Below are positions 44,423 to 51,706 of a stretch of 64,000 bases of DNA, piece after piece; within the stretch, counting starts at the first letter, position 1, and each line of letters opens with the position of its first letter. The position numbers and the translations under genes are program-made. The notes under the pieces are model-generated. The model was not told the DNA's origin, did not search any database, and saw only the letters and a program-made list of their open reading frames with translations. The DNA is taken from contig DASXGX010000143.1 of assembly GCA_036488815.1 (NCBI GenBank), forward strand, positions 9,243-73,242, read 5' to 3'. The stretch is from Roseiarcus sp036488815 (GTDB lineage Bacteria > Pseudomonadota > Alphaproteobacteria > Rhizobiales > Beijerinckiaceae).

Positions 44423-45076
44423 ATGACGACAGGAGCGACCGAGGCGCTTTCCAAACTGGGCGATGAGGCGCGAGGGTGCCGCGCTTGTCCGCTGTGGCGA
44501 AAAGCGACGCAGACCGTGTTTGGCGAAGGCCCGGCTGACGCGAAGATCGTCTTCGTCGGCGAGCAGCCCGGCGATCGCGAAGACATCGCAGGGCGTCCCT
44601 TCGTCGGGCCAGCCGGGGCGCTTTTCGACAAAGCGCTGGCGACGGCCGGCATCGACCGGAGCAAGGTTTATGTCACCAACGCGGTCAAGCACTTCAAGAA
44701 CGATCTGCGCGGCAAGCGGCGGCTCCACAAACGGCCGAACGTCGGCGAGGTCAATGTTTGCCGTCGCTGGTTGATCGGCGAACTCGATCTCGTGGCGCCG
44801 CAGCTCGTGGTCGCGCTCGGCGCGACGGCGGCGATGAGTCTGGCGCAGCGACCGATAAAGGTGACGAGCTCCAGGGGCGCCGCTTTCGAGGCGGCGCGGC
44901 GCAGAGTGTTCGTGACGGTCCACCCCTCCTCCTTACTGCGCTTGCGGGAAGAGGAAGAAAGGCGCGTCGCCTTCGAGGCGTTCGTCGATGATCTACGCGC
45001 GGCCGTCCAGCTTCTCGGCCAGCCCGCGGCGACACACGAAGATGTGTCCGAACGCTCTGGAGCCGCACCGAGTTGA
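44423..45076 (+). CDS. UdgX-type uracil-DNA glycosylase / uracil-DNA cross-linking protein
   Basis: 217 residues. Motif A GEQPGDREDIAGRPFVGPAG, an iron-sulfur set of cysteines starting CRACPLWRKAT, and motif B VHPSSLLRLREEEE place it in the family 4/5 UDG superfamily. The loop KRRLHKRPN matches the UdgX-specific KRRIH loop, with Leu for Ile and the key His kept. In characterised UdgX the His attaches covalently to the uracil site in DNA. It follows the SDR gene by 24 bases. Its presence in a stress locus fits repair of deaminated cytosine. Confidence 0.85.
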   Translation: MTTGATEALSKLGDEARGCRACPLWRKATQTVFGEGPADAKIVFVGEQPGDREDIAGRPFVGPAGALFDKALATAGIDRSKVYVTNAVKHFKNDLRGKRRLHKRPNVGEVNVCRRWLIGELDLVAPQLVVALGATAAMSLAQRPIKVTSSRGAAFEAARRRVFVTVHPSSLLRLREEEERRVAFEAFVDDLRAAVQLLGQPAATHEDVSERSGAAPS

Positions 45077-45113
45077 ATTATGGGGCTCACTGATTCACAG
45101 CGGAAGGATCGCC

Positions 45114-45716
45114 ATGAGTTCCGATTGCAGCCGACGCGCATTCCTTGGCGCGGCCGCGTCCAGCGCCGCGCTCTCCGTCGCTCCGGCTTCCTCCGCCGCG
45201 GCTGCCGAAAGCAATCCGGCGCCGGCGGCGAGCGCACGCGTGCCACGAGTGGTCTCGCTGAGAGTCAACGGCCAGCCGCATTCGCTCGCCCTCGACACCC
45301 GCACCACCTTGCTGGACGCGCTGCGCGAGCATCTCGGGCTGACAGGAGCCAAGAAGGGCTGCGATCATGGACAGTGCGGCGCCTGCACGGTCCATGTCGA
45401 CGGCCGCCGCGTCCTCTCCTGCCTGACCCTGGCGGCGATGGCCGAAGGCCGGCAAGTCGCAACGATCGAAGGCCTCGCCGGCGGGCAAGGGCGATTGCAC
45501 CCCATGCAGCAAGCCTTCATCGACTGCGACGGCTTCCAATGCGGCTATTGCACCCCTGGGCAGATCATGTCCGCAGTCGCGCTCGTCCAAGAAGGCCGCG
45601 TCGAGAGCGACGGACAAATTCGCGAGTTCATGAGCGGCAATCTCTGCCGATGCGCGGCCTACCCGAACATTGTCGCAGCGATCAATCAGGCCAAGACCGA
45701 AATGGGGAGGGCGTGA
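45114..45716 (+). CDS. paoA: Aldehyde oxidoreductase 2Fe-2S subunit, Tat-exported
   Basis: 200 residues from the ATG at 45114 (GGAAGGA upstream). A Tat leader (CSRRAFLGAAASSAALSVAP) is followed by the plant-type ferredoxin fold with CDHGQCGACTVHVDGRRVLS and a second cluster FQCGYCTPGQIMSAV ... GNLCRCAAYPNI. This is the PaoA/xdhC-like small subunit of the molybdenum hydroxylase family. The leader should carry the folded heterotrimer to the periplasm. It overlaps paoB by one base. Confidence 0.88.
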   Translation: MSSDCSRRAFLGAAASSAALSVAPASSAAAAESNPAPAASARVPRVVSLRVNGQPHSLALDTRTTLLDALREHLGLTGAKKGCDHGQCGACTVHVDGRRVLSCLTLAAMAEGRQVATIEGLAGGQGRLHPMQQAFIDCDGFQCGYCTPGQIMSAVALVQEGRVESDGQIREFMSGNLCRCAAYPNIVAAINQAKTEMGRA

Positions 45717-46738
45717 TGCGGCCGTTCGTCTATCAGCGTCCAGAAGACATAACCGCCGTCGCGGCGATTTTCGCGGGGACTCGGCAAAACGCCGGACCGC
45801 CGAGCGCGGCCGCTGCGCAGTTCATAGCGGGCGGGACCACCATCCTCGACCTGATGAAGCTCGACGTGATGCAGCCGGAAACGCTGATCGACATCAGCCG
45901 TCTCGACGGCCTCAGCGAGATCGAAGAACGCCCGGACGGCTTGCGGCTCGGCGCGCTCGCGCGCATGGACGATGTTGCGCGCCACCCGAGCGTTACGCGC
46001 CGCTATCCCGTCATCGCCGAAAGCCTCGACGCCGCCGCGAGCCCCCAATTGCGCAACATGGCGACCCTAGGCGGCAATGTGCTGCAACGGACGCGGTGCA
46101 CCTATTTTCGCGACACGTCCTGGAGCGCTTGCAACAAGCGGGCGCCGGGCTCCGGATGCGCGGCGATGGACGGCTTCAATCGCGCGCATGCGGTCCTCGG
46201 CGTCAGCTCTCGTTGCATTGCGACCTACCCCGGCGATCTCGGGCAGGCTTTGATCGCACTCGACGCCGTCGTCGAGACCCGCCGGCAGGGCGCGGGCCGC
46301 ACCATCCCGTTCGCCGCGCTGCATCGCCAACCCGGCGAGCGGCCGGATCTCGAGACGACACTCGAGCCCGATGAAATGATCGTCGGCTTCTTCGTGCCGG
46401 CGGGAGCGTGGACGCGCCGCTCCCACTATGTGAAAATCAGAGATCGCGAATCCTACGAGTTCGCCCTCGCCTCCGCGGCAATCGCGCTCGACATGCCGGC
46501 AGGCGGTCCGGTCCGCCAAGCGCGCATCGCCCTGGGCGGTCTCGCAACGACGCCATGGCGAGCGCGCGAAGCGGAAGCGGTTCTGACGGGCAAGCCTTTG
46601 ACCCCGGAGCTGGCCGAGGAGGCGGGCGACGTCGCGCTCCGCGACGCGCGAGGGCGCAAGCATAACGCGTTCAAGATTGCGCTCGGGCGCCAGACGGTGG
46701 CGCGCGCGCTCTTGGAAACCGCGGCGATGGAGGCCTGA
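45716..46738 (+). CDS. paoB: Aldehyde oxidoreductase FAD subunit with extra Fe-S site
   Basis: 340 residues from the ATG at 45716 (GGGAGG upstream). FAD-binding domain of the CO-dehydrogenase M type with FIAGGTTILDLMKLDVMQ and LRNMATLGGNVLQRTRCTYF. Four cysteines (RCTYF, ACNKRAPGSGC and SRCIATYP) sit in the insertion that binds a 4Fe-4S cluster in E. coli PaoB, so the same cluster is expected here. It passes electrons between the molybdenum subunit and an acceptor. No leader of its own. Confidence 0.88.
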   Translation: MRPFVYQRPEDITAVAAIFAGTRQNAGPPSAAAAQFIAGGTTILDLMKLDVMQPETLIDISRLDGLSEIEERPDGLRLGALARMDDVARHPSVTRRYPVIAESLDAAASPQLRNMATLGGNVLQRTRCTYFRDTSWSACNKRAPGSGCAAMDGFNRAHAVLGVSSRCIATYPGDLGQALIALDAVVETRRQGAGRTIPFAALHRQPGERPDLETTLEPDEMIVGFFVPAGAWTRRSHYVKIRDRESYEFALASAAIALDMPAGGPVRQARIALGGLATTPWRAREAEAVLTGKPLTPELAEEAGDVALRDARGRKHNAFKIALGRQTVARALLETAAMEA

Positions 46739-46739
46739 G

Positions 46740-49022
46740 ATGACGATGATTCCGGTTTCCACGCCGCAGGAAGTTCGAGAGAAGTCGTCGCCGCGTTTCG
46801 ACGCGCGTCTCAAGGTGACTGGCCAAGCGAAATACCCGTCCGACGAGCCGACCGCCGACGGCGCTTTCGCCTGCCTCGCCACCAGCGCGATCGCGCGCGG
46901 ATCGATCCGCGCCATCCGGGTGACGGACGCCTGGGCGACGCCCGGCGTGCTCGACATCCTGACGTATCGGAACGCCGATGAGATCAAGCCGCTGAAAGTG
47001 TTTCAGCAGGGCGGCCAGGCGGCGAGCTCCATCGTTCCGCTCAGCGCGCCGAAAGTCTGGCACGACGGCCAGATCGTCGCGCTGGTGGTGGCGGAGACCT
47101 TCGAGGCCGCGAGCGAGGCGGTTAGCCGGCTCGTCGTCGAGTACGACGAGGAGACCCCAAGCTCGTCCTTCGGCTCCGTGGGCTGCGAAACCAAAGCGGT
47201 CGCCGATGTCGAGGAGGATCATAAAGATCCCAAGCTCGGCGATGCGGAGGCCGCTTACCAGGCCGCGCTGGTGAAGATCGACGCCGACTACGGCACCCCG
47301 CCGCAGCATCACAATCCGATCGAGCTCTTCTCGACGACCTGCGTCTGGAGCGACGACAAGCTCACCGTCTATGAGCCGAGCCAGTTCGTGTATGGTTTCA
47401 AGTACGGCCTCGCCGAACAACTGGGACTCGATCCCCACGACGTGCGGGTCGTCAGTCGCTTTGTCGGCGGCGCCTTCGGCAGCAAGGGGTCGCTGACGGC
47501 GCGCACCGCCATCGTCGCGCTGGCCGCCCGGCGCTTGCGCCGCCCGGTGAAGCTCGTTGCGAGCCGCAAGCAGGGTTTCACGATCGCGACTTATCGAGCG
47601 GAAACGCGTCACCGCATTCGCCTAGCGGCCGACGCGCAAGGCAAGCTCCTCGCCTACCTCCACGACGCCTGGGAACTCACTTCGCGCGCCGACGACTACA
47701 ACGTTTCAGGCGCCACGAGCACCGCGGTGATGTACGGCTACGGCTCGATCGCGACCAAGGTGAATGTGGTTAAGGCCGACCGCAATACGCCCGGCTTCAT
47801 GCGCTCGCCGCCCGAGGTGCCGTATATGTACGCGCTCGAATGCGGAATGGACGAACTCGCTTACGCCTTGAATATGGACCCCGTGGTCCTGCGGCGCGTC
47901 AACGACACGATGAAGGACCCCATCACAGGCCGTCCCTATTCGAGCCGATCGCTGATCGAGTGCTTCGAGCAGGCCTCCGAACGATTCGGCTGGCGTGATC
48001 GCAACCCAGCGCCGGGATCCATGCGCGATGGCGACTGGCTTGTCGGCTGGGGCTGCGCCACCGCCGCCTATCCGACCCAAGTCTCTCCCGCCGCCGCACG
48101 GGTCCGCTTGACGCCCGATGGATTGGCCCGGGTCGAGATCGCCGCGCATGAGATCGGCAACGGCGCGTATACGGTGATCGCCGAAGCCGCGGCGGAGCGC
48201 CTAGGCCTGAGGTTCGAGGACGTGACAGTCGAACTCGGCGACAGCGCGCTGCCCCCGGGCCCCGTCGCCGGCGGCTCCAACACCACCGCCAGCGCGACCT
48301 CGGCCGTGTTCAAAGCGTGCGAGGCGATTCGCGGCAAGCTCTTTCAGGCGGCCGCGGGCGCCAACGAAGGGCCGCTCGCCGGCAAGCCGATAGCCGATTA
48401 CACGCTGAACGGCGGCCGCATCGTGGCGGGAGACGCAACTCTTCCGCTGGAAGCGGCGTTCCGGCAGCTCGGCCAGAGCGCGCTGGAGGAATATGTCGAA
48501 TCCATCCCGCGCTCGCTCGGCCCAGAGACGATGAAGAAGCTTTATCAGGGCCACGCGACTCTGATTGGCGGCCCTAAGGGCGACAAGCTCGCCTTCGCTT
48601 TCGGCGCGCAATTCGTCGAGGTCCGTATTCATGCTCGAACGCGTGAAATCCGCGTGCCTCGCGCGGTCGGAGCCTTCGCCGCCGGCAGGATCATGAACCT
48701 CAGGACTGCGCGAAGCCAACTGATGGGCGGCATGATCTGGGGGCTGAGTTCGGCGTTGCACGAAGCGACGGAACTCGATGAGAGGGCAGCGCGTTATGTG
48801 ACCGATAATCTGGCGGACTACCAGATTCCGGTGAACGCGGACATCCGGACCATCGACGTCATCATCGTCCCCGAGACCGACGATTGGGTCAATCCGCTAG
48901 GCGTCAAGGGGCTGGGAGAGCTGGGGAACGTGGGACTCAATGCCGCTGTCGCGAATGCGGTTTACCACGCGACGGGCAAGCGAATCCGCGAGCTGCCGAT
49001 CCGGCTGGAAAAGCTGATTTGA
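46740..49022 (+). CDS. paoC: Aldehyde oxidoreductase molybdenum-cofactor subunit
   Basis: 760 residues from the ATG at 46740, one base after the paoB stop. Xanthine-oxidase-family fold: RFVGGAFGSKGSLTARTAIV binds the cofactor, NPIELFSTTCVWSDD lies near the active site, and GVKGLGELGNVG contains the catalytic-type Glu (about residue 725). The cofactor in this family is molybdopterin-cytosine dinucleotide. It oxidises aldehydes in the periplasm, a detoxifying role that fits the stress locus. A paoD-like chaperone is not next to it. Confidence 0.9.
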   Translation: MTMIPVSTPQEVREKSSPRFDARLKVTGQAKYPSDEPTADGAFACLATSAIARGSIRAIRVTDAWATPGVLDILTYRNADEIKPLKVFQQGGQAASSIVPLSAPKVWHDGQIVALVVAETFEAASEAVSRLVVEYDEETPSSSFGSVGCETKAVADVEEDHKDPKLGDAEAAYQAALVKIDADYGTPPQHHNPIELFSTTCVWSDDKLTVYEPSQFVYGFKYGLAEQLGLDPHDVRVVSRFVGGAFGSKGSLTARTAIVALAARRLRRPVKLVASRKQGFTIATYRAETRHRIRLAADAQGKLLAYLHDAWELTSRADDYNVSGATSTAVMYGYGSIATKVNVVKADRNTPGFMRSPPEVPYMYALECGMDELAYALNMDPVVLRRVNDTMKDPITGRPYSSRSLIECFEQASERFGWRDRNPAPGSMRDGDWLVGWGCATAAYPTQVSPAAARVRLTPDGLARVEIAAHEIGNGAYTVIAEAAAERLGLRFEDVTVELGDSALPPGPVAGGSNTTASATSAVFKACEAIRGKLFQAAAGANEGPLAGKPIADYTLNGGRIVAGDATLPLEAAFRQLGQSALEEYVESIPRSLGPETMKKLYQGHATLIGGPKGDKLAFAFGAQFVEVRIHARTREIRVPRAVGAFAAGRIMNLRTARSQLMGGMIWGLSSALHEATELDERAARYVTDNLADYQIPVNADIRTIDVIIVPETDDWVNPLGVKGLGELGNVGLNAAVANAVYHATGKRIRELPIRLEKLI

Positions 49023-49069
49023 AATCATCGCCGCGCAATGGCGCGATTGTTCTAGGAAGGGCGCGTTCC

Positions 49070-49219
49070 ATGGATGACCACCATGTCGTTTATGACGAAG
49101 ACGTCGACAGCGTCGTCAGACTTAGCCACACGGAGCAGATGCTGCGCTCCGTGCTCATCGTCGGCTGCGCGCTGGGAGTCATTCTGGGCCTCGCCTTCGC
49201 CAGTCTGATCACCCCTTAA
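49070..49219 (+). CDS. Small single-span membrane protein
   Basis: 49 residues: an acidic N-terminus (DDHHVVYDEDVDSVVRLSHT) and one strong membrane helix (SVLIVGCALGVILGLAFASL) ending at the C-terminus, i.e. a tail-anchored layout. AGGAAGG lies 9 bases upstream. No family recognised. It sits between the aldehyde oxidase operon and the antiporter gene, 30 bases before the latter, and may be an accessory to it. Confidence 0.6.
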   Translation: MDDHHVVYDEDVDSVVRLSHTEQMLRSVLIVGCALGVILGLAFASLITP

Positions 49220-49249
49220 GCGCATGGGCGGTTCGTCGCGAGCGGCGCC

Positions 49250-51394
49250 ATGAGCGCCTCGGCGACGTTTCTCGCCGCGATCGTCGTAATCCTGCTCGCC
49301 TCGCGCCTTCTCGGCGAGGCGGCGCAGCGGTTGGGTCAGCCCGCCGTCATTGGGCAATTGTTCGCCGGCATTCTGCTGGGCCCTTCGTTTCTTGGCCTCG
49401 TCTGGCCGGACGCCGAGCATTTGCTCTTCCCCCCCGGGGCTTCGCAGAAGACGATGCTCGACGGCGTCGCCGATTTCGGCGTTCTGCTGCTCCTGCTGTT
49501 GACGGGCATGGACACCGACGTCGGATTGGTGCGGCGTATCGGGGCTCCTGCGGTCAGCGTCTCGGTGATGGGCGTCGGCGTCCCGCTCGTTTTCGGCGTC
49601 GCGCTCGGGTTGGGACTGCCAACGGCGCTGCTGCCGGACTCGGGCCGGCGGCTGATCAGCGCCCTTTTCCTCGGCGTCGCGCTGGCGATCTCGTCGATCA
49701 AGATCCTCGCGATGGTGGTGCGCGACATGAATTTCGCGCGCCGGGACCTCGGGCAGATCATCATTTCGGCGTCGATCCTCGAGGATTCGCTGGGCTGGCT
49801 CCTCATCGCGGTCGTCTTCGCCTTCGCGGGCGCGAGCGCCGACGGCGCCGCATCGCTCGCCGCGCGCTTCGCCGCGCTCGCCCTGTTCGTCGCCGCGAGC
49901 CTGACGATTGGGCGCAGGCTGGTCGCCTGGGCGATTCGCATCGTCAACGATCACTTTGTCGGCGAATACGCGGTCGTCACCCTCATCCTCGTGCTGATGG
50001 GCGCGATGGCGCTGATCACCGACGGACTGGGGGTCCAGACAGTGCTGGGCGCCTTTCTCGCCGGCGTCCTGGTCGGCCAATCCCCGATCCTGACGAAGCG
50101 AATCGCGGCGCAGCTGCGCGGCATGGTCGCCTCGTTCTTCGCGCCGATCTTCTTCGCCCTCGCCGGCCTCAACTCCGATTTGACGATGCTGAAGTCGCCC
50201 GAAATGGCCGCCTGGACGCTCGCGCTCGTCCTGGTGGCGAGTCTCGGCAAGTTCTCCGGCGCCTTCATCGGCGGGTGGATCGGTCGTCTTTCGCGCCCCG
50301 AATCGCTGGCGCTGGCGATCGGCATGAACGCGCGCGGCTCGACGGAGGTGATCATCGCCAGCATCGGTCTCGCGAACGGCGCCTTGAGCCCGAAGCTCTA
50401 TTCCATGATCGTCGCCATGGCCGCCGTGACGACCTGCGCGATGCCGCCGACCCTGCGCTGGGCGCTCGCCCGTGTCCCGTGCCGTCCTGGCGAGCGCGAA
50501 CGTTTGGAGCGGGAAGCGTTCGAAGCCAAAGGCTTCGTCACGAATATGGAGCGCTTCCTGATTGTCGCCGACGAGCAAGCGAATGGCCGCTTCGCCGCGC
50601 GCCTCGCGGGCCTGCTCGCCGGCGCGAGAGGACAACCGGCGACGATGCTGCACGCAAAGCCAGGCGCGGGCGCGACTGCTGACGGCGCGCCGGTCGCCGC
50701 GGCGGTCCAGCGGGGAGCCGAGAGCGCGCGCCAAACACGGCCAGCCGAGGAGCCCGCGGACCGCAACGTCGCGGTCAAAGTGCGTTCCGAGGCGACCCCC
50801 ATGGCGCAAATGCTGTCCGACGAAGCCCCGAAAGGCTATGACTTCCTGATCATCGGGCTCGACCCGGCTACCGCGCCGAACGGCGGCTTCAACGCCGAGA
50901 TCGCCGCCGCGGCGCGCTCTTTCGAAGGGCCCGTCGCCATCGTCGTCGCGCGGGGCCGGCACGAGCGCGCCCCGCTCGGCGCGCCGCTGAAAATCTTGGC
51001 GCCCATCACCGGAACGGCGACCTCCCAGAGGGCCGCGGAGGTCGCCGTCGAACTCGCGCGCGCCAGCGGCTGCGAACTGAGCATCCTCGTCATGACCGGC
51101 GACGATTTTATCCATGCCTCAGGCGGCCGGCGGCGCGCCGCGGCGAACCTCCATGAGGAGGAGGTGGTCAAGGACATTGTCGGGCGCGCCGACCTGCGCG
51201 ATCAGGCCGTGCGCGTCAGAACCGCCAGCGCCGGGCCGTGGCCTCGCGCCATCCTCAGGGAAGCCGAGGGGGACGACGCGACGCTCATCGTGCTCGGCGT
51301 CTCCCGGCGTCCAGGCGAGGCGCTCCCTCTCGGGGAGACCGCCGACCGCCTGCTCGAGACAAGCCCGCGCTCCCTCTTGTTCATTGCCAGTTGA
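49250..51394 (+). CDS. CPA2-type cation:proton antiporter with C-terminal Usp domain
   Basis: 714 residues. The first 400 contain about 12-13 membrane spans of the Na+/H+ exchanger (KefB/NhaS type): LGQPAVIGQLFAGILLGPSF, TGMDTDVGLVRRIG and the paired residues in ASILEDSLGWLLIAV. After a long polar linker (420-530) a universal-stress-protein-like domain follows (ITGTATSQRAAEVAVELARA, then EAEGDDATLIVLGVSRRPG). The Usp part probably binds a nucleotide and gates transport. Last gene before the A/T-rich restriction island. Confidence 0.88.
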   Translation: MSASATFLAAIVVILLASRLLGEAAQRLGQPAVIGQLFAGILLGPSFLGLVWPDAEHLLFPPGASQKTMLDGVADFGVLLLLLLTGMDTDVGLVRRIGAPAVSVSVMGVGVPLVFGVALGLGLPTALLPDSGRRLISALFLGVALAISSIKILAMVVRDMNFARRDLGQIIISASILEDSLGWLLIAVVFAFAGASADGAASLAARFAALALFVAASLTIGRRLVAWAIRIVNDHFVGEYAVVTLILVLMGAMALITDGLGVQTVLGAFLAGVLVGQSPILTKRIAAQLRGMVASFFAPIFFALAGLNSDLTMLKSPEMAAWTLALVLVASLGKFSGAFIGGWIGRLSRPESLALAIGMNARGSTEVIIASIGLANGALSPKLYSMIVAMAAVTTCAMPPTLRWALARVPCRPGERERLEREAFEAKGFVTNMERFLIVADEQANGRFAARLAGLLAGARGQPATMLHAKPGAGATADGAPVAAAVQRGAESARQTRPAEEPADRNVAVKVRSEATPMAQMLSDEAPKGYDFLIIGLDPATAPNGGFNAEIAAAARSFEGPVAIVVARGRHERAPLGAPLKILAPITGTATSQRAAEVAVELARASGCELSILVMTGDDFIHASGGRRRAAANLHEEEVVKDIVGRADLRDQAVRVRTASAGPWPRAILREAEGDDATLIVLGVSRRPGEALPLGETADRLLETSPRSLLFIAS

Positions 51395-51706
51395 GCGCCT
51401 GCAGGAGCGGTGTCGGCTCATTTCCGGCATTGGGTAGCAGACGCGCCTGAGGCCTATCGATGGGAAATTATCGCGCCGCGAAAATCGTTCATAGATATCG
51501 AGACAAGAGCGGCGGCGCGGCTTCCGCGGTGCTGTTGCCGCAGAGACACGTCTCGCGTTAATTTGATCGCGTTCTGCTTTCGTTCACCACGCGCCTCTTG
51601 TGTTATATAGCGTCCGACCGCCCCAATATAACAAATTAAAACTGGGGGGAGGATGCGTGATAGGGCGCGCAAATTCGGGAGCGGTATCGCCGCTCATTGA
51701 GCGGCC
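51395..51706 (+). other. Intergenic region; composition switch and promoter side of the RM gene
   Basis: No gene seen. Composition shifts from GC-rich to mixed at about 51.55 kb. A TATA-rich stretch (TTGTGTTATATAG, 51597-51609) may serve as promoter. The segment 51631-51655 forms a weak hairpin CCCCA...TGGGG around an A/T-rich loop. An in-frame stop just before 51707 fixes the start of the next gene. Confidence 0.5.

Noticed and set aside
42944..44923. A 659-codon minus-strand frame opposite the DUF3175, SDR and UdgX genes
   Set aside because: Antisense shadow: it crosses three well-supported genes on the plus strand and shows no domain.
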